Below, piece by piece: positions 8,488 to 16,554 of a DNA stretch of 64,000 nucleotides. Below the pieces are notes generated by a model. That model ran no database searches. It saw only the letters and a list, made by a program, of their open reading frames with translations, and was not told the DNA's origin. The translations under genes and the position numbers were made by a program. Source of the stretch: Arthrobacter sp. CAU 1506 (GTDB taxonomy: Bacteria > Actinomycetota > Actinomycetes > Actinomycetales > Micrococcaceae); assembly GCF_005047635.1 (NCBI RefSeq), contig NZ_SUKC01000017.1:1-64000 (forward strand), read 5' to 3'. Each line of letters starts with the position of its first letter. The stretch's first letter is position 1.

Positions 8488-8506
8488 TGGTGAACAATGT
8501 TTACCA
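8488..8506. promoter_or_regulatory. Putative Lrp operator between dadA and the regulator
   Basis: TGGTGAACA and TGTTTACCA flank a single A, giving a 19-bp inverted repeat with one mismatch. It lies in the 132-bp divergent intergenic region 37 bp before the dadA start. An AT-containing palindrome here fits a binding site for the adjacent Lrp/AsnC protein. Confidence 0.6.
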
Positions 8507-8583
8507 ATATCTCAAGCGGCTGGGAGAAGATTCTGCAAGACTGGGTCTAAGTGAAGGAAAGTTCAGAAAGTGGTGGCTGTCAC

Positions 8584-9093
8584 ATGGTGGAACCGAACGA
8601 AATTCGTCGCCCTGCGGGGGCTCCGGCCGGGTCGGGATTGGATCGCATCGACCGCTTGATCGTGGAACTGCTGCAGAACGACGCCCGGACGCCCAATAAC
8701 GCAATCGCGGCAGCGGCCGGCATTGCGCCCTCGACATGCTTGAGCAGGATCCGTTCACTGCGCGAGCGGGGCGTGATCCGGGGTTTCCATGCCGACGTCG
8801 ATCCCGCGGCGGTGGGGCGCGGCCTGCAGGCGCTGATTTCCATCCGTCTACAGGCGCATGCCCGGTCGAACCTGGCAGAGTTCAAGGACTATTTGGCCGG
8901 GCTGCCCGCCGTGGAGGGAATCTTCTTCGTCACTGGAGACCGCGACTTCCTGATCCATGTGGCCGTGGCAGACTCCAGCGCGCTACGCGACCTCGTGGCT
9001 AACAACCTCAGCCTTCGACCCGAGGTGGCCGGCACCAATACCACCGTGATCTTCGAGCACGTCCGCCCGCCGGGAAGTGCGCTCGCCACCTGA
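8584..9093 (+). CDS. Lrp/AsnC family transcriptional regulator
   Basis: A protein of 169 residues from the ATG at 8584. An N-terminal helix-turn-helix (LDRIDRLIVELLQNDAR, then IAPSTCLSRIRSLRERGVI) is followed by an AsnC ligand-binding domain (GDRDFLIHVAVADSSALRDL). Such proteins sense amino acids. Its divergent position makes it the likely controller of dadA and of itself. A GTG at 8551 would add 11 residues; neither start has a strong ribosome-binding site. Confidence 0.9.
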   Translation: MVEPNEIRRPAGAPAGSGLDRIDRLIVELLQNDARTPNNAIAAAAGIAPSTCLSRIRSLRERGVIRGFHADVDPAAVGRGLQALISIRLQAHARSNLAEFKDYLAGLPAVEGIFFVTGDRDFLIHVAVADSSALRDLVANNLSLRPEVAGTNTTVIFEHVRPPGSALAT

Positions 9094-9103
9094 CCGCTAT
9101 TTG

Positions 9104-9132
9104 TTGACACGTCATTCTCCGCGAAGCTAACA
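9104..9132 (+). promoter_or_regulatory. Sigma-70-type promoter of the FMN reductase gene
   Basis: TTGACA at 9104-9109 and TAACAT at 9127-9132 are separated by 17 bases. The -35 box is perfect. Transcription should begin near 9139, which rules out the upstream ATG at 9132 as the protein start. Confidence 0.7.
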
Positions 9133-9167
9133 TGGTTGAAACGTCAAGCAATCTATCGAAGGCTGCC

Positions 9168-9890
9168 ATGTCCTGGTTCAAGAATCTTTTCAGCAAGTCC
9201 AGCGCCCGCCGGTCTGCCGCCAACCCGGCAGCGCCCGTCTCGAGCGAGAACGTTACCGCCAGTGCGGCTGCCCCGGCGGCAGTGGAGACTGCTGCTCCTG
9301 CGGAATCCGCCGCACTGCCCAAGATCGCCATCATCACCGGCAGCACCCGCCCCGGCCGGGTCAACGACTCCGTGGCCGCATGGGTGGCCTCCGAACTGGC
9401 CGGGCGGACCGACGCCACGTTCGAGGTGGTCGACATTGCCGACTTCAACCTTCCGCTGCTGGATGAGGCGTACCCCGCCGCCTACCAGAACTACCAGGCC
9501 GACCACACCAAGGCCTGGTCGGCCAAGATCAGCGAGTTCGACGGCTACGTCTTCGTGGCCAACGAATACAACCACACGGTCTCGTCGGCCCTGGCCAACG
9601 CGCTGTCCTACCTGAACGCTGAATTCAACAACAAGGCCGCCGGCATCGTTTCCTACGGCTCGATGGGCGGCGTCCGCGCTGCCGAGCACCTGCGCAACCT
9701 CCTGGCCGAGCTGCAGGTGGCCGTGGTCCGCAACCAGGTGATGTTCTCGCTGTTCACCGATTTTGAGAACTTCGCCGACTTCAAGCCGACCGAGCAGAAT
9801 GCCGGCACGCTTGCCCCGATGATCGACCAGCTCATTCCCTGGGCCCAAGGCTTCGCCACCATCCGCACCCCGCAGGCCGCAGCTGTCTAG
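9168..9890 (+). CDS. NADPH-dependent FMN reductase family protein
   Basis: A protein of 240 residues. After an Ala-rich, low-complexity N-terminal stretch of about 50 residues, the flavodoxin-like fold begins with KIAIITGSTRPGRVNDSVA (the flavin-phosphate loop) and continues with VFVANEYNHTVSSALANAL and GIVSYGSMGGVRA. Such enzymes reduce FMN, quinones or azo compounds. The ATG at 9168 has GAAGG upstream and lies downstream of a good promoter. The N-terminal extension MSWFKNLFSKSS is short and amphipathic; its role is unknown. Confidence 0.88.
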   Translation: MSWFKNLFSKSSARRSAANPAAPVSSENVTASAAAPAAVETAAPAESAALPKIAIITGSTRPGRVNDSVAAWVASELAGRTDATFEVVDIADFNLPLLDEAYPAAYQNYQADHTKAWSAKISEFDGYVFVANEYNHTVSSALANALSYLNAEFNNKAAGIVSYGSMGGVRAAEHLRNLLAELQVAVVRNQVMFSLFTDFENFADFKPTEQNAGTLAPMIDQLIPWAQGFATIRTPQAAAV

Positions 9891-9906
9891 GACCGCACTT
9901 CCTGCC

Positions 9907-9941
9907 GCACCGCCCGCCGTTCCCCATCCGGCGGGCGGTGC
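9907..9941. terminator. Bidirectional stem-loop terminator
   Basis: GCACCGCCCGCCG (9907-9919) pairs perfectly with CGGCGGGCGGTGC (9929-9941) across a nine-base loop. It lies between two convergent genes. Confidence 0.8.
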
Positions 9942-9966
9942 CATTTAACAAGCAGGACGCCGCTAG

Positions 9967-10950
9967 CTACGAGCCGCCGGCCGCCAGGATGCTGGCCATG
10001 GAGGCAATGAACCCCGGAAGGCATGCGATGCCCAGCCCAAGCAGGGCGATGCGTCCGGCCAGCATCACCCGCCGGTCCCGCCGTGCGCCTGGCGGCTGGG
10101 TCTGGCTGGCGGTTAGCGACGGCGCCGCTCCCATGCCGTTCTCCGCGGCGGGGCCGGGCTGTCCTGCGGTCATGACCAGCCGTTGATCCGCGGCCGCGGG
10201 TCTATCCGGCTCCCCGGACTGGAGCCGCCGCTTCACGGCGGCCGACGCCCACAGCACGCCGACGGCGGCGATGATCCCTGCCACGACAATGACGCCGGCG
10301 GGACCCAGCAGCACAAGGACCAAGGCCAAGGGAATGTACCAGCGCAAATCCTTCACCGCCCCCATCACGGGGACACGCCGCGAGAGCCAGGCTGTCGTCA
10401 CGGCCAGCAGCGTGCCATGGCCAATGGCCAGCGCCGAGAACACGGCCACCGAGAGCCAACCGGGCCCGACGATTTGGAAGTCCCGATTGTCCGGTCGCAG
10501 CGGATCCAAGACGGTCGACAGCGCCAGGAGCAACAGCAGGCCGTACAGGGCTCCGCCCGCCCGGCCGGCGGGCAGCCAACGCCGCAGCAATCCGTAGACG
10601 AGGGCAGTGAGCATGCCGATGGCGATGCCCTGAACCAGCAGGAATCCGGTTCCTCCCACACTGATTTCCCCGATGACCGACCCGTTTTCCGTGAACCTGT
10701 TGTCGTCCTCGGGCGACGTCGCCGCCAGCAGCCGCATCACCAGCCGTCCGCCGGCCCCGGCCATGCACACGCCGGCCACACCTCCGCCGACCAACAGGAC
10801 GTTTGCCCACCACAGCACTCGGCGCGCAACGTCCGGCAGGAGGGCGCCGCCGTCGTTAGTGGAGGAGAGAAGCTGGAAGCGCTCCCCGCCTCCGAACAGC
10901 ACAGCTGCCAATCCTGCGGACAGCAGCAGGCCGCAGGCGATCATGATCAT
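9967..10950 (-). CDS. Conserved actinobacterial membrane protein of unknown function
   Basis: A protein of about 327 residues with seven or eight hydrophobic segments and a polar C-terminal region. Notable segments are GAGGRLVMRLLAATSPEDD and FTENGSVIGEISVGGTGF between helices. I do not recognise a function. The open frame extends to 10998, but that start would lie on the loop edge of a perfect 13-bp terminator hairpin, so I prefer the ATG at 10950 (GTG at 10953 also possible). No ribosome-binding site precedes it, so the mRNA may be leaderless. Confidence 0.7.
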   Translation of the reverse strand: MIMIACGLLLSAGLAAVLFGGGERFQLLSSTNDGGALLPDVARRVLWWANVLLVGGGVAGVCMAGAGGRLVMRLLAATSPEDDNRFTENGSVIGEISVGGTGFLLVQGIAIGMLTALVYGLLRRWLPAGRAGGALYGLLLLLALSTVLDPLRPDNRDFQIVGPGWLSVAVFSALAIGHGTLLAVTTAWLSRRVPVMGAVKDLRWYIPLALVLVLLGPAGVIVVAGIIAAVGVLWASAAVKRRLQSGEPDRPAAADQRLVMTAGQPGPAAENGMGAAPSLTASQTQPPGARRDRRVMLAGRIALLGLGIACLPGFIASMASILAAGGS

Positions 10951-10983
10951 CACGCGGTTAGTATCCAGTGGACCCGAACGCCA

Positions 10984-11015
10984 GCGAACCCCAGTCATTG
11001 ACGACTGGGGTTCGC
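10984..11015 (-). terminator. Terminator hairpin after the DUF4383 gene
   Basis: GCGAACCCCAGTC (10984-10996) pairs perfectly with GACTGGGGTTCGC (11003-11015) around a six-base loop. It lies 46 bases beyond the stop of the upstream DUF4383 gene on the same strand. Confidence 0.78.
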
Positions 11016-11060
11016 GGGCTCACCGTCCTGTCGGGAATCCGGCGGGCACGCAGCAACCAA

Positions 11061-11534
11061 CTAGGTTGTTGCTTCGTGCGCCTCGTCCCGGCGGCGCACC
11101 ATGTAGGTGATACCCAACGCCAGCATGACCGCGCCGAGGATGAAGTTCAGCCAATTGGTGGCTGTGTTGGTGGACAGGAAATTGGCCCCATATTCGGCGG
11201 GTCCGACGATCAGGCCGTACAGCCACATCGCCAGGTACAGGATGCCTGCTCCCATCAGGAATTCGCGGGCACCACTGGCGGTGCGGCTCATGATGTAGCC
11301 CACCACGCCTACCACCAGGTAGACGATGTTGAGCAGCATGGACACTTGGAACACATTGAGCAACTTCGCTTCGGAGCCACCGGCGAAGGCCATCTCTCCG
11401 TAGTTCATGGTGATGCCCGGGATGAAGCCCAGGATACCGATCACAAAGAGAACAATTCCCGAAGCCATCGCAGCATTACGCACATTCCCGCGGGAGACGT
11501 GTGCATGATCTGCATGCGGTGATGCGGTTGTCAT
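11061..11534 (-). CDS. DUF4383 membrane protein
   Basis: A protein of 157 residues with four membrane helices. The segments GILGFIPGITMNYGEMAF, LLNVFQVSMLLNIVYLVVG and NTATNWLNFILGAVMLALG match the DUF4383 family. The N-terminus is hydrophilic and histidine-containing (ASPHADHAHVSRG). The start is secure because GGGAGGAG lies directly upstream of the ATG at 11534. Function is unknown; members are common in actinobacteria, often among stress-response genes. Confidence 0.85.
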   Translation of the reverse strand: MTTASPHADHAHVSRGNVRNAAMASGIVLFVIGILGFIPGITMNYGEMAFAGGSEAKLLNVFQVSMLLNIVYLVVGVVGYIMSRTASGAREFLMGAGILYLAMWLYGLIVGPAEYGANFLSTNTATNWLNFILGAVMLALGITYMVRRRDEAHEATT

Positions 11535-11676
11535 TTCTCCTCCCAAACAATGAGTTTTGAAACTTCGTCGAGTGACAACTCGGCCGTTGGTAGGGCGCAT
11601 CTGACGTCAGAACCAGCGCTTTCAGTGTACGTCCGTTTGCCCGCTGCGGCGGGAAAAAATCACGACGACGGCGGCT

Positions 11677-11760
11677 GGCTTGGCGCGCCAGCACGGCGCT
11701 GCGGGGCGGGCGCGGGAGAGCGGCGGCGGTCGGCTTGGCGCGCCAGCGCGGCGCTGCGGG
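11677..11760. repeat. Two direct repeats of a 29-bp GC-rich unit
   Basis: The unit GGCTTGGCGCGCCAGC, continuing CGGCGCTGCGGG, occurs at 11677-11705 and 11732-11760 with one substitution. It lies in the 309-bp gap between DUF4383 and the SRPBCC gene. The gap has no gene I can support. Confidence 0.65.
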
Positions 11761-11843
11761 CGGCCCCGGCAAACCATCCGGTGGCGGCCGGCCCGCTCCG
11801 CCGAGTCCGGGCCGGTCGACCGGCTCGCGACTCTCCGTGGGCG

Positions 11844-12239
11844 TCAGGCCTCGAGCAGGCGTTTGAGTGTATGCAGGTCCTGGTCCACCGCCGCCGCATC
11901 GGCGTCGAAACTCGACTCATCCATGCCTTCGCGGCGATAAAGCGTGAACACCACTTCCGTGCCATCGCCGTTGCCGAGCACGCGCAGCGGGTTGTAGATC
12001 GACTCGCCGGACGCGGTGACGACGAAGTGGTCCAGCACACCGAACTCATTGCGTTCGGCAAACTTCACCCGCACCGGTCCGGTGGATGTTTCTGCGACCC
12101 ATGTGTCGTCGACCATACCGATCGAGGAACTGAGGCCGGCGGCCCACTTCGGCAGGTTCTCCGGGTTGCCGGCGAAGTCGTAGACCTCCCCGACGGGGCG
12201 GTTGATGGCAATGCTGATGTGCCGCGCTGGAAAGGTCAT
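11844..12239 (-). CDS. SRPBCC (START-like) domain protein
   Basis: A protein of 131 residues. MTFPARHISIAINRPVGEVY then DFAGNPENLPKWAAGL is the N-terminal strand-helix of polyketide-cyclase/START-like proteins, and EVVFTLYRREGM fits the later strands. These form a hydrophobic ligand pocket. Substrate is not predictable. The ATG at 12239 was chosen by the start of family similarity; the open frame reaches 12401. It is divergent from the App1-like gene. Confidence 0.8.
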   Translation of the reverse strand: MTFPARHISIAINRPVGEVYDFAGNPENLPKWAAGLSSSIGMVDDTWVAETSTGPVRVKFAERNEFGVLDHFVVTASGESIYNPLRVLGNGDGTEVVFTLYRREGMDESSFDADAAAVDQDLHTLKRLLEA

Positions 12240-12350
12240 GGCACCAGTCTTCAGGTTAGCTTCGGCGCGGACAAGCCCCGATGGCCGGTCCTCGCGGCCG
12301 CAAGGGCGGATGATGGGAGTGCGGGCCGCAACGCATGACAGACTTGATCC

Positions 12351-13409
12351 ATGGCACCTAGGACTGGCAACGGCGACGACCTCCAGGAGAAAGCAGCCCA
12401 CATCGGCATGCGCCTAGAAGACCGCTGGCAGGCGTACCGCGAACGGCGGGCACGGCGGCGCGGCTACGTGGCTACCGTCATGCCATTTACCGGCTACGGT
12501 ACGGCGGGCTGGGTCCGCGTGCTCGGACGGGTGGTCATGGCCCGGCCCGGTGCCTTCGACAATGGCCGGATGCCCTCCAAGCTGGTGGCCGACGGTATCC
12601 GCGGCTGGCGGAACTTCATCAGCCCGCCGGTGGCCAGCGCGCGCGTGACCATCTCCGCCGCCGGCATTGAGCACCACGTGGTGGCCGACCGCGGCGGAGT
12701 GGTGGATGCAAGGGTCTCCGTGGATCTTGCGCCCGGCTGGCACACCGTCACGCTGCGCTGCGAGGACTCCGAACCGGTGGAAGCTGCGGTGTATGTGGTG
12801 CCGCAGGGGGAGCGGTTCGGTGTGGTCTCCGACGTCGATGACACCGTGATGGTCACCGCTCTGCCGCGTCCGCTGCTGGCGGCCTGGAACACTTTTGTGC
12901 TGGATGAGCATGCGCGCAATCCCACGCCGGGCATGGCCGTGATGCTGGAGCGGGTGGCGCGCGAACATCCGGGCAGCCCGGTGCTCTACCTATCCACCGG
13001 TGCGTGGAATGTTGCGCAGACCCTGACCAGGTTCCTGTCCCGGAACCTGTATCCGGACGGCGCCCTGCTGCTCACCGACTGGGGCCCCACCAAGGACCGC
13101 TGGTTCCGCAGCGGCCAGGCGCACAAGGCGGACCAGCTGCGGCGGCTGGCCGAAGAGTTCCCGGACATCAAGTGGCTGCTGATTGGCGACGACGGTCAGC
13201 ATGATGAAGCCATTTACGCCGGGTTCGCGCTGCGCTATCCGGGGCATGTGGCCGCCATCGCCATCCGGCAGCTGTCGGTCAGTGAAGCCGTGCTGGCCGG
13301 CGGTCGTTCACAGGACCGGCCCAGCGGCCCGGCGCGCAGCATCCCCTGGATCTATGCGCCCGACGGAAAGGGACTGGCGAACCAGCTCCAGCAGCTGGGA
13401 ATCCTGTAG
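12351..13409 (+). CDS. App1-type phosphatase (DUF2183)
   Basis: A protein of 352 residues. The catalytic core begins with FGVVSDVDDTVMVT (D161-V-D-D-T, the HAD-type DxDxT signature) and continues with PVLYLSTGAWNVAQTL and WLLIGDDGQHDEAIY. This is the App1/DUF2183 family, named after the yeast actin patch phosphatidate phosphatase. The N-terminal half (residues 40-150) looks like a beta-sandwich. Phosphatidate as the natural substrate is an inference from the family name. The gene ends before a strong bidirectional terminator. Confidence 0.87.
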   Translation: MAPRTGNGDDLQEKAAHIGMRLEDRWQAYRERRARRRGYVATVMPFTGYGTAGWVRVLGRVVMARPGAFDNGRMPSKLVADGIRGWRNFISPPVASARVTISAAGIEHHVVADRGGVVDARVSVDLAPGWHTVTLRCEDSEPVEAAVYVVPQGERFGVVSDVDDTVMVTALPRPLLAAWNTFVLDEHARNPTPGMAVMLERVAREHPGSPVLYLSTGAWNVAQTLTRFLSRNLYPDGALLLTDWGPTKDRWFRSGQAHKADQLRRLAEEFPDIKWLLIGDDGQHDEAIYAGFALRYPGHVAAIAIRQLSVSEAVLAGGRSQDRPSGPARSIPWIYAPDGKGLANQLQQLGIL

Positions 13410-13427
13410 TCCCCACGTCAGATCGAG

Positions 13428-13475
13428 TATTCAACAGGCGGCCTTCTCAGAGCTGAAAAGGCCGCCTGTTGAATA
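13428..13475. terminator. Bidirectional terminator, 18-bp perfect stem
   Basis: TATTCAACAGGCGGCCTT at 13428-13445 is perfectly complementary to 13458-13475, with a 12-base loop. It separates the convergent App1-like and CarD genes. Confidence 0.88.
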
Positions 13476-13491
13476 GTCGAATCGTGGTTGG

Positions 13492-13989
13492 TCAGGCCGT
13501 GGCGTCGACCGGGCCGAAGACGGCTTCGATCATGGCGCGGGCCGTGTCGTTGTCGGTCTTCTCGGCCAAGGCGAGTTCCGAGCACAGGATCCGCATGGCC
13601 TGCTCGAGCTGGTGCTTCTCGCCAGCGGAGGAACCGCGTCCGAGGGCGCGCAGCGAGAGATCGCGGACCACTTCGCTGACCTTGAAGATGTCGCCGCTGT
13701 TGATCTTTTCCTGGTTGGCCTTGAAGCGGCGGGACCAGTTCTCCTGGTCTTCGGGCACCTTCGCCTTGAGGATCGCGAAGACCTCCTTGACGCCCTTTTT
13801 GCTGATGGCCTTGCGCACTCCGACCGTTTCCGCGTTGCCCAGCGGCAGCTCGATCATCAGTCCGTCATGGTGCGCGCGGAACTGCACGAACTTGGTCTGG
13901 CAGTCCTTGAACGGACGGGTCCGGAGATCGGTCACGGTGACGGCGCCGTGCGGGGGATAGACGAGGGTGTCGCCAACTTTGATGTTCAT
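13492..13989 (-). CDS. CarD family RNA polymerase-binding regulator
   Basis: A protein of 165 residues, the normal length for actinobacterial CarD. The N-terminal RNA polymerase interaction domain has VGDTLVYPPHGAVTVTDL, and the C-terminal helical domain has ENWSRRFKANQEKINSGD and SAGEKHQLEQAMRILCSELA. CarD binds the RNA polymerase beta subunit and stabilises open promoter complexes. The neighbour is a TetR gene rather than the ispD usually found next to the housekeeping carD, so this may be a second, specialised copy. Its promoter region carries an array of TGGCA half-sites. Confidence 0.9.
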   Translation of the reverse strand: MNIKVGDTLVYPPHGAVTVTDLRTRPFKDCQTKFVQFRAHHDGLMIELPLGNAETVGVRKAISKKGVKEVFAILKAKVPEDQENWSRRFKANQEKINSGDIFKVSEVVRDLSLRALGRGSSAGEKHQLEQAMRILCSELALAEKTDNDTARAMIEAVFGPVDATA

Positions 13990-14002
13990 TGATGCCCTTT
14001 CA

Positions 14003-14034
14003 TGCCATTATGGCAGATACTGCCACATTGGCAG
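14003..14034. promoter_or_regulatory. Array of TGCCA/TGGCA operator half-sites
   Basis: Four alternating half-sites are packed into 32 bp. They form three overlapping perfect palindromes: TGCCATTATGGCA (14003), TGGCAGATACTGCCA (14011) and CTGCCACATTGGCAG (14020). The array lies between the divergent CarD and TetR genes. Palindromes of this size are typical TetR operators, so the adjacent TetR protein probably controls itself and the CarD gene. Confidence 0.78.
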
Positions 14035-14070
14035 CGATTACTCAAATATTGGGGTATCTTGGAAGCTGCT

Positions 14071-14742
14071 ATGCCACAGAAATCGCCGCTCGACGGCGCT
14101 TCCAGAACCGACGTGCCCGGCCCCGCCACGGCTGAGCTCCCTGCTGCTGCACCCGGATTAAGGGAGCGACGGCGGCGCCAGACCCGGACCGAAATCAGCC
14201 AGGCCGCGCTGCGCCTGTTCCAGGAATACGGCGTTGATGCCACCACCGTGGACGGCATTGCCCACGCCGCCGGAATCTCCCAGCGCACGTTCTTCCGGTA
14301 CTTCACCAGCAAGGAAGAGGCCGCCCTGCCGGCACACCAGGACTTCGACGCTGCCCTCGAAGCCGGGCTCCTGACCATCGACCCGGCCGGCAATCCGCGC
14401 GAAGAGCTGGAGCGCGTCTACCAGCAGGTGATGCAGGGGTACGCGGACAACGATGCCCCGCAGGCCCGCAGCATGTTGCTGGTCAACCAGCTGATCCGGA
14501 AGGAGCCGCTGCTGAAGGCGGCCCTGCTGAAGCACAATGCCACCCGCACCACCGGGCTGGTGGATGCCCTGACGGACAGGTTCGGCCGCGACGGCGTCAG
14601 CGACCTGCAGATCAGGCTGGCCTTCGAGACCTGCGCGGCAGTGGTCCGCGTGGCCTTCGAAGTCTGGGTGACCCGGCGCGAGGCGGGCCGCGACGACAAC
14701 CTGCCGGACATTTACGCTTCTGCCCGGCAACTGGCCCACTGA
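14071..14742 (+). CDS. TetR family transcriptional regulator
   Basis: A protein of 223 residues from the ATG at 14071 (GGAAG upstream). The helix-turn-helix lies at about residues 35-75: RTEISQAALRLFQEYGVDA followed by TVDGIAHAAGISQRTFFRYF. The C-terminal ligand domain has no recognisable specificity. Its stop codon overlaps the start of the YchJ-like gene, so the two are co-transcribed. The operator array directly upstream suggests autorepression. Confidence 0.9.
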   Translation: MPQKSPLDGASRTDVPGPATAELPAAAPGLRERRRRQTRTEISQAALRLFQEYGVDATTVDGIAHAAGISQRTFFRYFTSKEEAALPAHQDFDAALEAGLLTIDPAGNPREELERVYQQVMQGYADNDAPQARSMLLVNQLIRKEPLLKAALLKHNATRTTGLVDALTDRFGRDGVSDLQIRLAFETCAAVVRVAFEVWVTRREAGRDDNLPDIYASARQLAH

Positions 14743-15140
14743 TGAAGGCCTTGCCGATCGATGCGGCCTGTCCCTGCCAGAGCGGGAAAGCCTACGGCCA
14801 ATGTTGCCGGCCGTTCCACCGCGGGGACGCCGACGCGCCGACCGCCGAAGCCCTGATGCGTTCCCGCTACACGGCGTTTGTGGCAGGCGACGTCGACTAT
14901 CTGCTGCGAACCTGGCATCCGGAAACACGGCCGGCGAACCTTGAACTGGACCCCGGGCTGGCATGGACCGGACTGGAGATCCTGAGGACGGTGCGCGGCG
15001 GCGAAGCGGACCACGCGGGAACGGTGGAATTCCGCGCTAGCTACCGCGAGGACGGTCAGGACAGGGCGCAGCAGGAGAAAAGCACGTTTGTGCGCGAGGA
15101 CGGCCGCTGGGTCTACCGCGACGCATTGTCACAGTCCTGA
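14742..15140 (+). CDS. YchJ family protein (UPF0225) with SEC-C-like zinc motif
   Basis: A protein of 132 residues. The N-terminus CPCQSGKAYGQCCRPFHRG is the conserved cysteine motif shared with SEC-C zinc-binding tails, and ALMRSRYTAFVAGDVDYL is diagnostic of the YchJ family. Its C-terminal part has an NTF2-like fold. The molecular role is unknown. It overlaps the TetR stop by one base (TGATG), so translation is probably coupled. Confidence 0.9.
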   Translation: MKALPIDAACPCQSGKAYGQCCRPFHRGDADAPTAEALMRSRYTAFVAGDVDYLLRTWHPETRPANLELDPGLAWTGLEILRTVRGGEADHAGTVEFRASYREDGQDRAQQEKSTFVREDGRWVYRDALSQS

Positions 15141-15281
15141 CGGCGCAGTCCTGTGGTTACTGCTCTGACGTTGCAGTCCCGGCTCTCCGGCCGGTAGGCC
15201 GTTGCGGGCTGCAGTCCCTGGCGCCGCCCAGTCCTTTGTTCCCGCCGCCCGCCTGACGCAAGACTGCGCCGTCGTCGTGCA

Positions 15282-15632
15282 TCAGTCCAAGGTCAGGAAC
15301 AGGACGGCGTAGAGGCCGAGCGCGCCCAGCACCACCACGCTGCCGGCGACCCAGGCGGCTGCGGCGACATCCGCGTGGATCCTTTCGTTGGCGATGCCGG
15401 AGACCGCCCGGTGGTACCGCAGCTTCTGCGTGATGTAGATGCCCAGGGCCGTGCACAACGCAACGGCCATCAGGATTGCGGTGAACCAGCCATATTGCGG
15501 AAACCAGCGCAGGAACATGGCGGTCGCCACGATCATGGCCAGGGTGGTCCGGCTCCAGGCCAGCGAAGTGCGCTCGGGTTGCAGCCCGGCGTCGTGGTGC
15601 TCCGGCTCGGGCACGGAACGGGTGCGCCGCAT
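15282..15632 (-). CDS. DUF202 membrane protein (second of pair)
   Basis: A protein of 116 residues with three membrane helices. LQPERTSLAWSRTTLAMIVA is the DUF202 signature, in which the arginine-rich loop precedes the first helix. It starts at the ATG overlapping the stop of the upstream DUF202 gene (TGATG). Function unknown. Confidence 0.88.
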   Translation of the reverse strand: MRRTRSVPEPEHHDAGLQPERTSLAWSRTTLAMIVATAMFLRWFPQYGWFTAILMAVALCTALGIYITQKLRYHRAVSGIANERIHADVAAAAWVAGSVVVLGALGLYAVLFLTLD

Positions 15633-16030
15633 CAGGTCTGCCGCAGCAGGACGAAGATCAGCAGCAGGGCCGCCACCACCCCGCCGCCAATGGCCAGGAT
15701 CGGGGCAATCAGCGGAAGCGGCAGCGGAGTTTTGTGCCGCATGGACCGCTCGACGTTCAGCCAGCGGAAGAAGGAACCGCAGCCGATCGCCATCGCCAGC
15801 ACCAAGAGGACGACGGCGATGGTCGTGCGGATCGCCGGAACGAAAATGTCGGTGGTGAAGGCCTCCACGGCGATGCCGCCGGCCACCAAAGCCAGCGACG
15901 TACGGATCCACGCGAGGAACGTGCGTTCGTTGGCCAGTGTGAACCGCGGATCGGGTTCGGTGCCGCCGCGCAGCAGCTTGGCGGCGAACTTGCCGCGTTC
16001 CGGACGGGGTGAAGGCGATGAAGTAGGCAC
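15632..16030 (-). CDS. DUF202 (YidH-like) membrane protein (first of pair)
   Basis: A protein of 132 residues. FTLANERTFLAWIRTSLALV is the DUF202/YidH signature; three membrane helices follow. Together with the downstream DUF202 gene it forms a two-gene operon resembling the E. coli yidH-yidG pair. Function unknown. Confidence 0.9.
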   Translation of the reverse strand: MPTSSPSPRPERGKFAAKLLRGGTEPDPRFTLANERTFLAWIRTSLALVAGGIAVEAFTTDIFVPAIRTTIAVVLLVLAMAIGCGSFFRWLNVERSMRHKTPLPLPLIAPILAIGGGVVAALLLIFVLLRQT

Positions 16031-16129
16031 GGCTTCATGGTAGTCATGTTCTGCGGCAGGGCAGCGCGCATGACAACCCGGACCCGCACCGACGCCGGAA
16101 ACCCCGGTGCCGTCAGCGGGCCTGCGCGG

Positions 16130-16462
16130 TCAGGCCGCCGGGCGGTCCCCGTCGTCGTTCTCTTGGTCCATCCTGGTCACGGTGAAGAAGCGGTTTCCCG
16201 CGCCCTTGCGTGAACTCGGCACCAGGAGCTTGGAGTATTTTTCACACCACTGGGCGGTACCGACGGAATCTGCGGTTGCCGCTGCGATGGCTTCAATATC
16301 GTCGGACCACCCCAGAACGCGCTCGCCCTCGAGGCAGAACTGAATGAGGCCCAGCTGGGTATCGACATGGAGTTCGACGTCCACCCAAACGTCGAAACCC
16401 GGTACCGTGCTGGCTGTATCTTCTGTTTCGTATGTATTCATCATGAGACTTGTGTTGCGCAT
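16130..16462 (-). CDS. Hypothetical small acidic protein
   Basis: A soluble protein of up to 110 residues containing GFDVWVDVELHVDTQLGLIQ and GERVLGWSDDIEAIAAAT. I do not recognise the family. Starts at 16462, 16444 or 16441 are all possible and none has a clear ribosome-binding site. It is divergent from the thioesterase gene, with which a longer frame would overlap. Confidence 0.55.
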   Translation of the reverse strand: MRNTSLMMNTYETEDTASTVPGFDVWVDVELHVDTQLGLIQFCLEGERVLGWSDDIEAIAAATADSVGTAQWCEKYSKLLVPSSRKGAGNRFFTVTRMDQENDDGDRPAA

Positions 16463-16554
16463 CACACTATGCGGCGCCCTCCCACTATAGGGTTCCGGAT
16501 CCGGAATGCCAAACAGTTTCCGCAGCGTAAACGGCCGGTAAAGTAATTCGGGCC

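Noticed and set aside
15633-15911. Extended start for the second DUF202 protein
   Set aside because: The extension overlaps the first DUF202 gene in another frame; the TGATG junction gives a natural coupled start at 15632.
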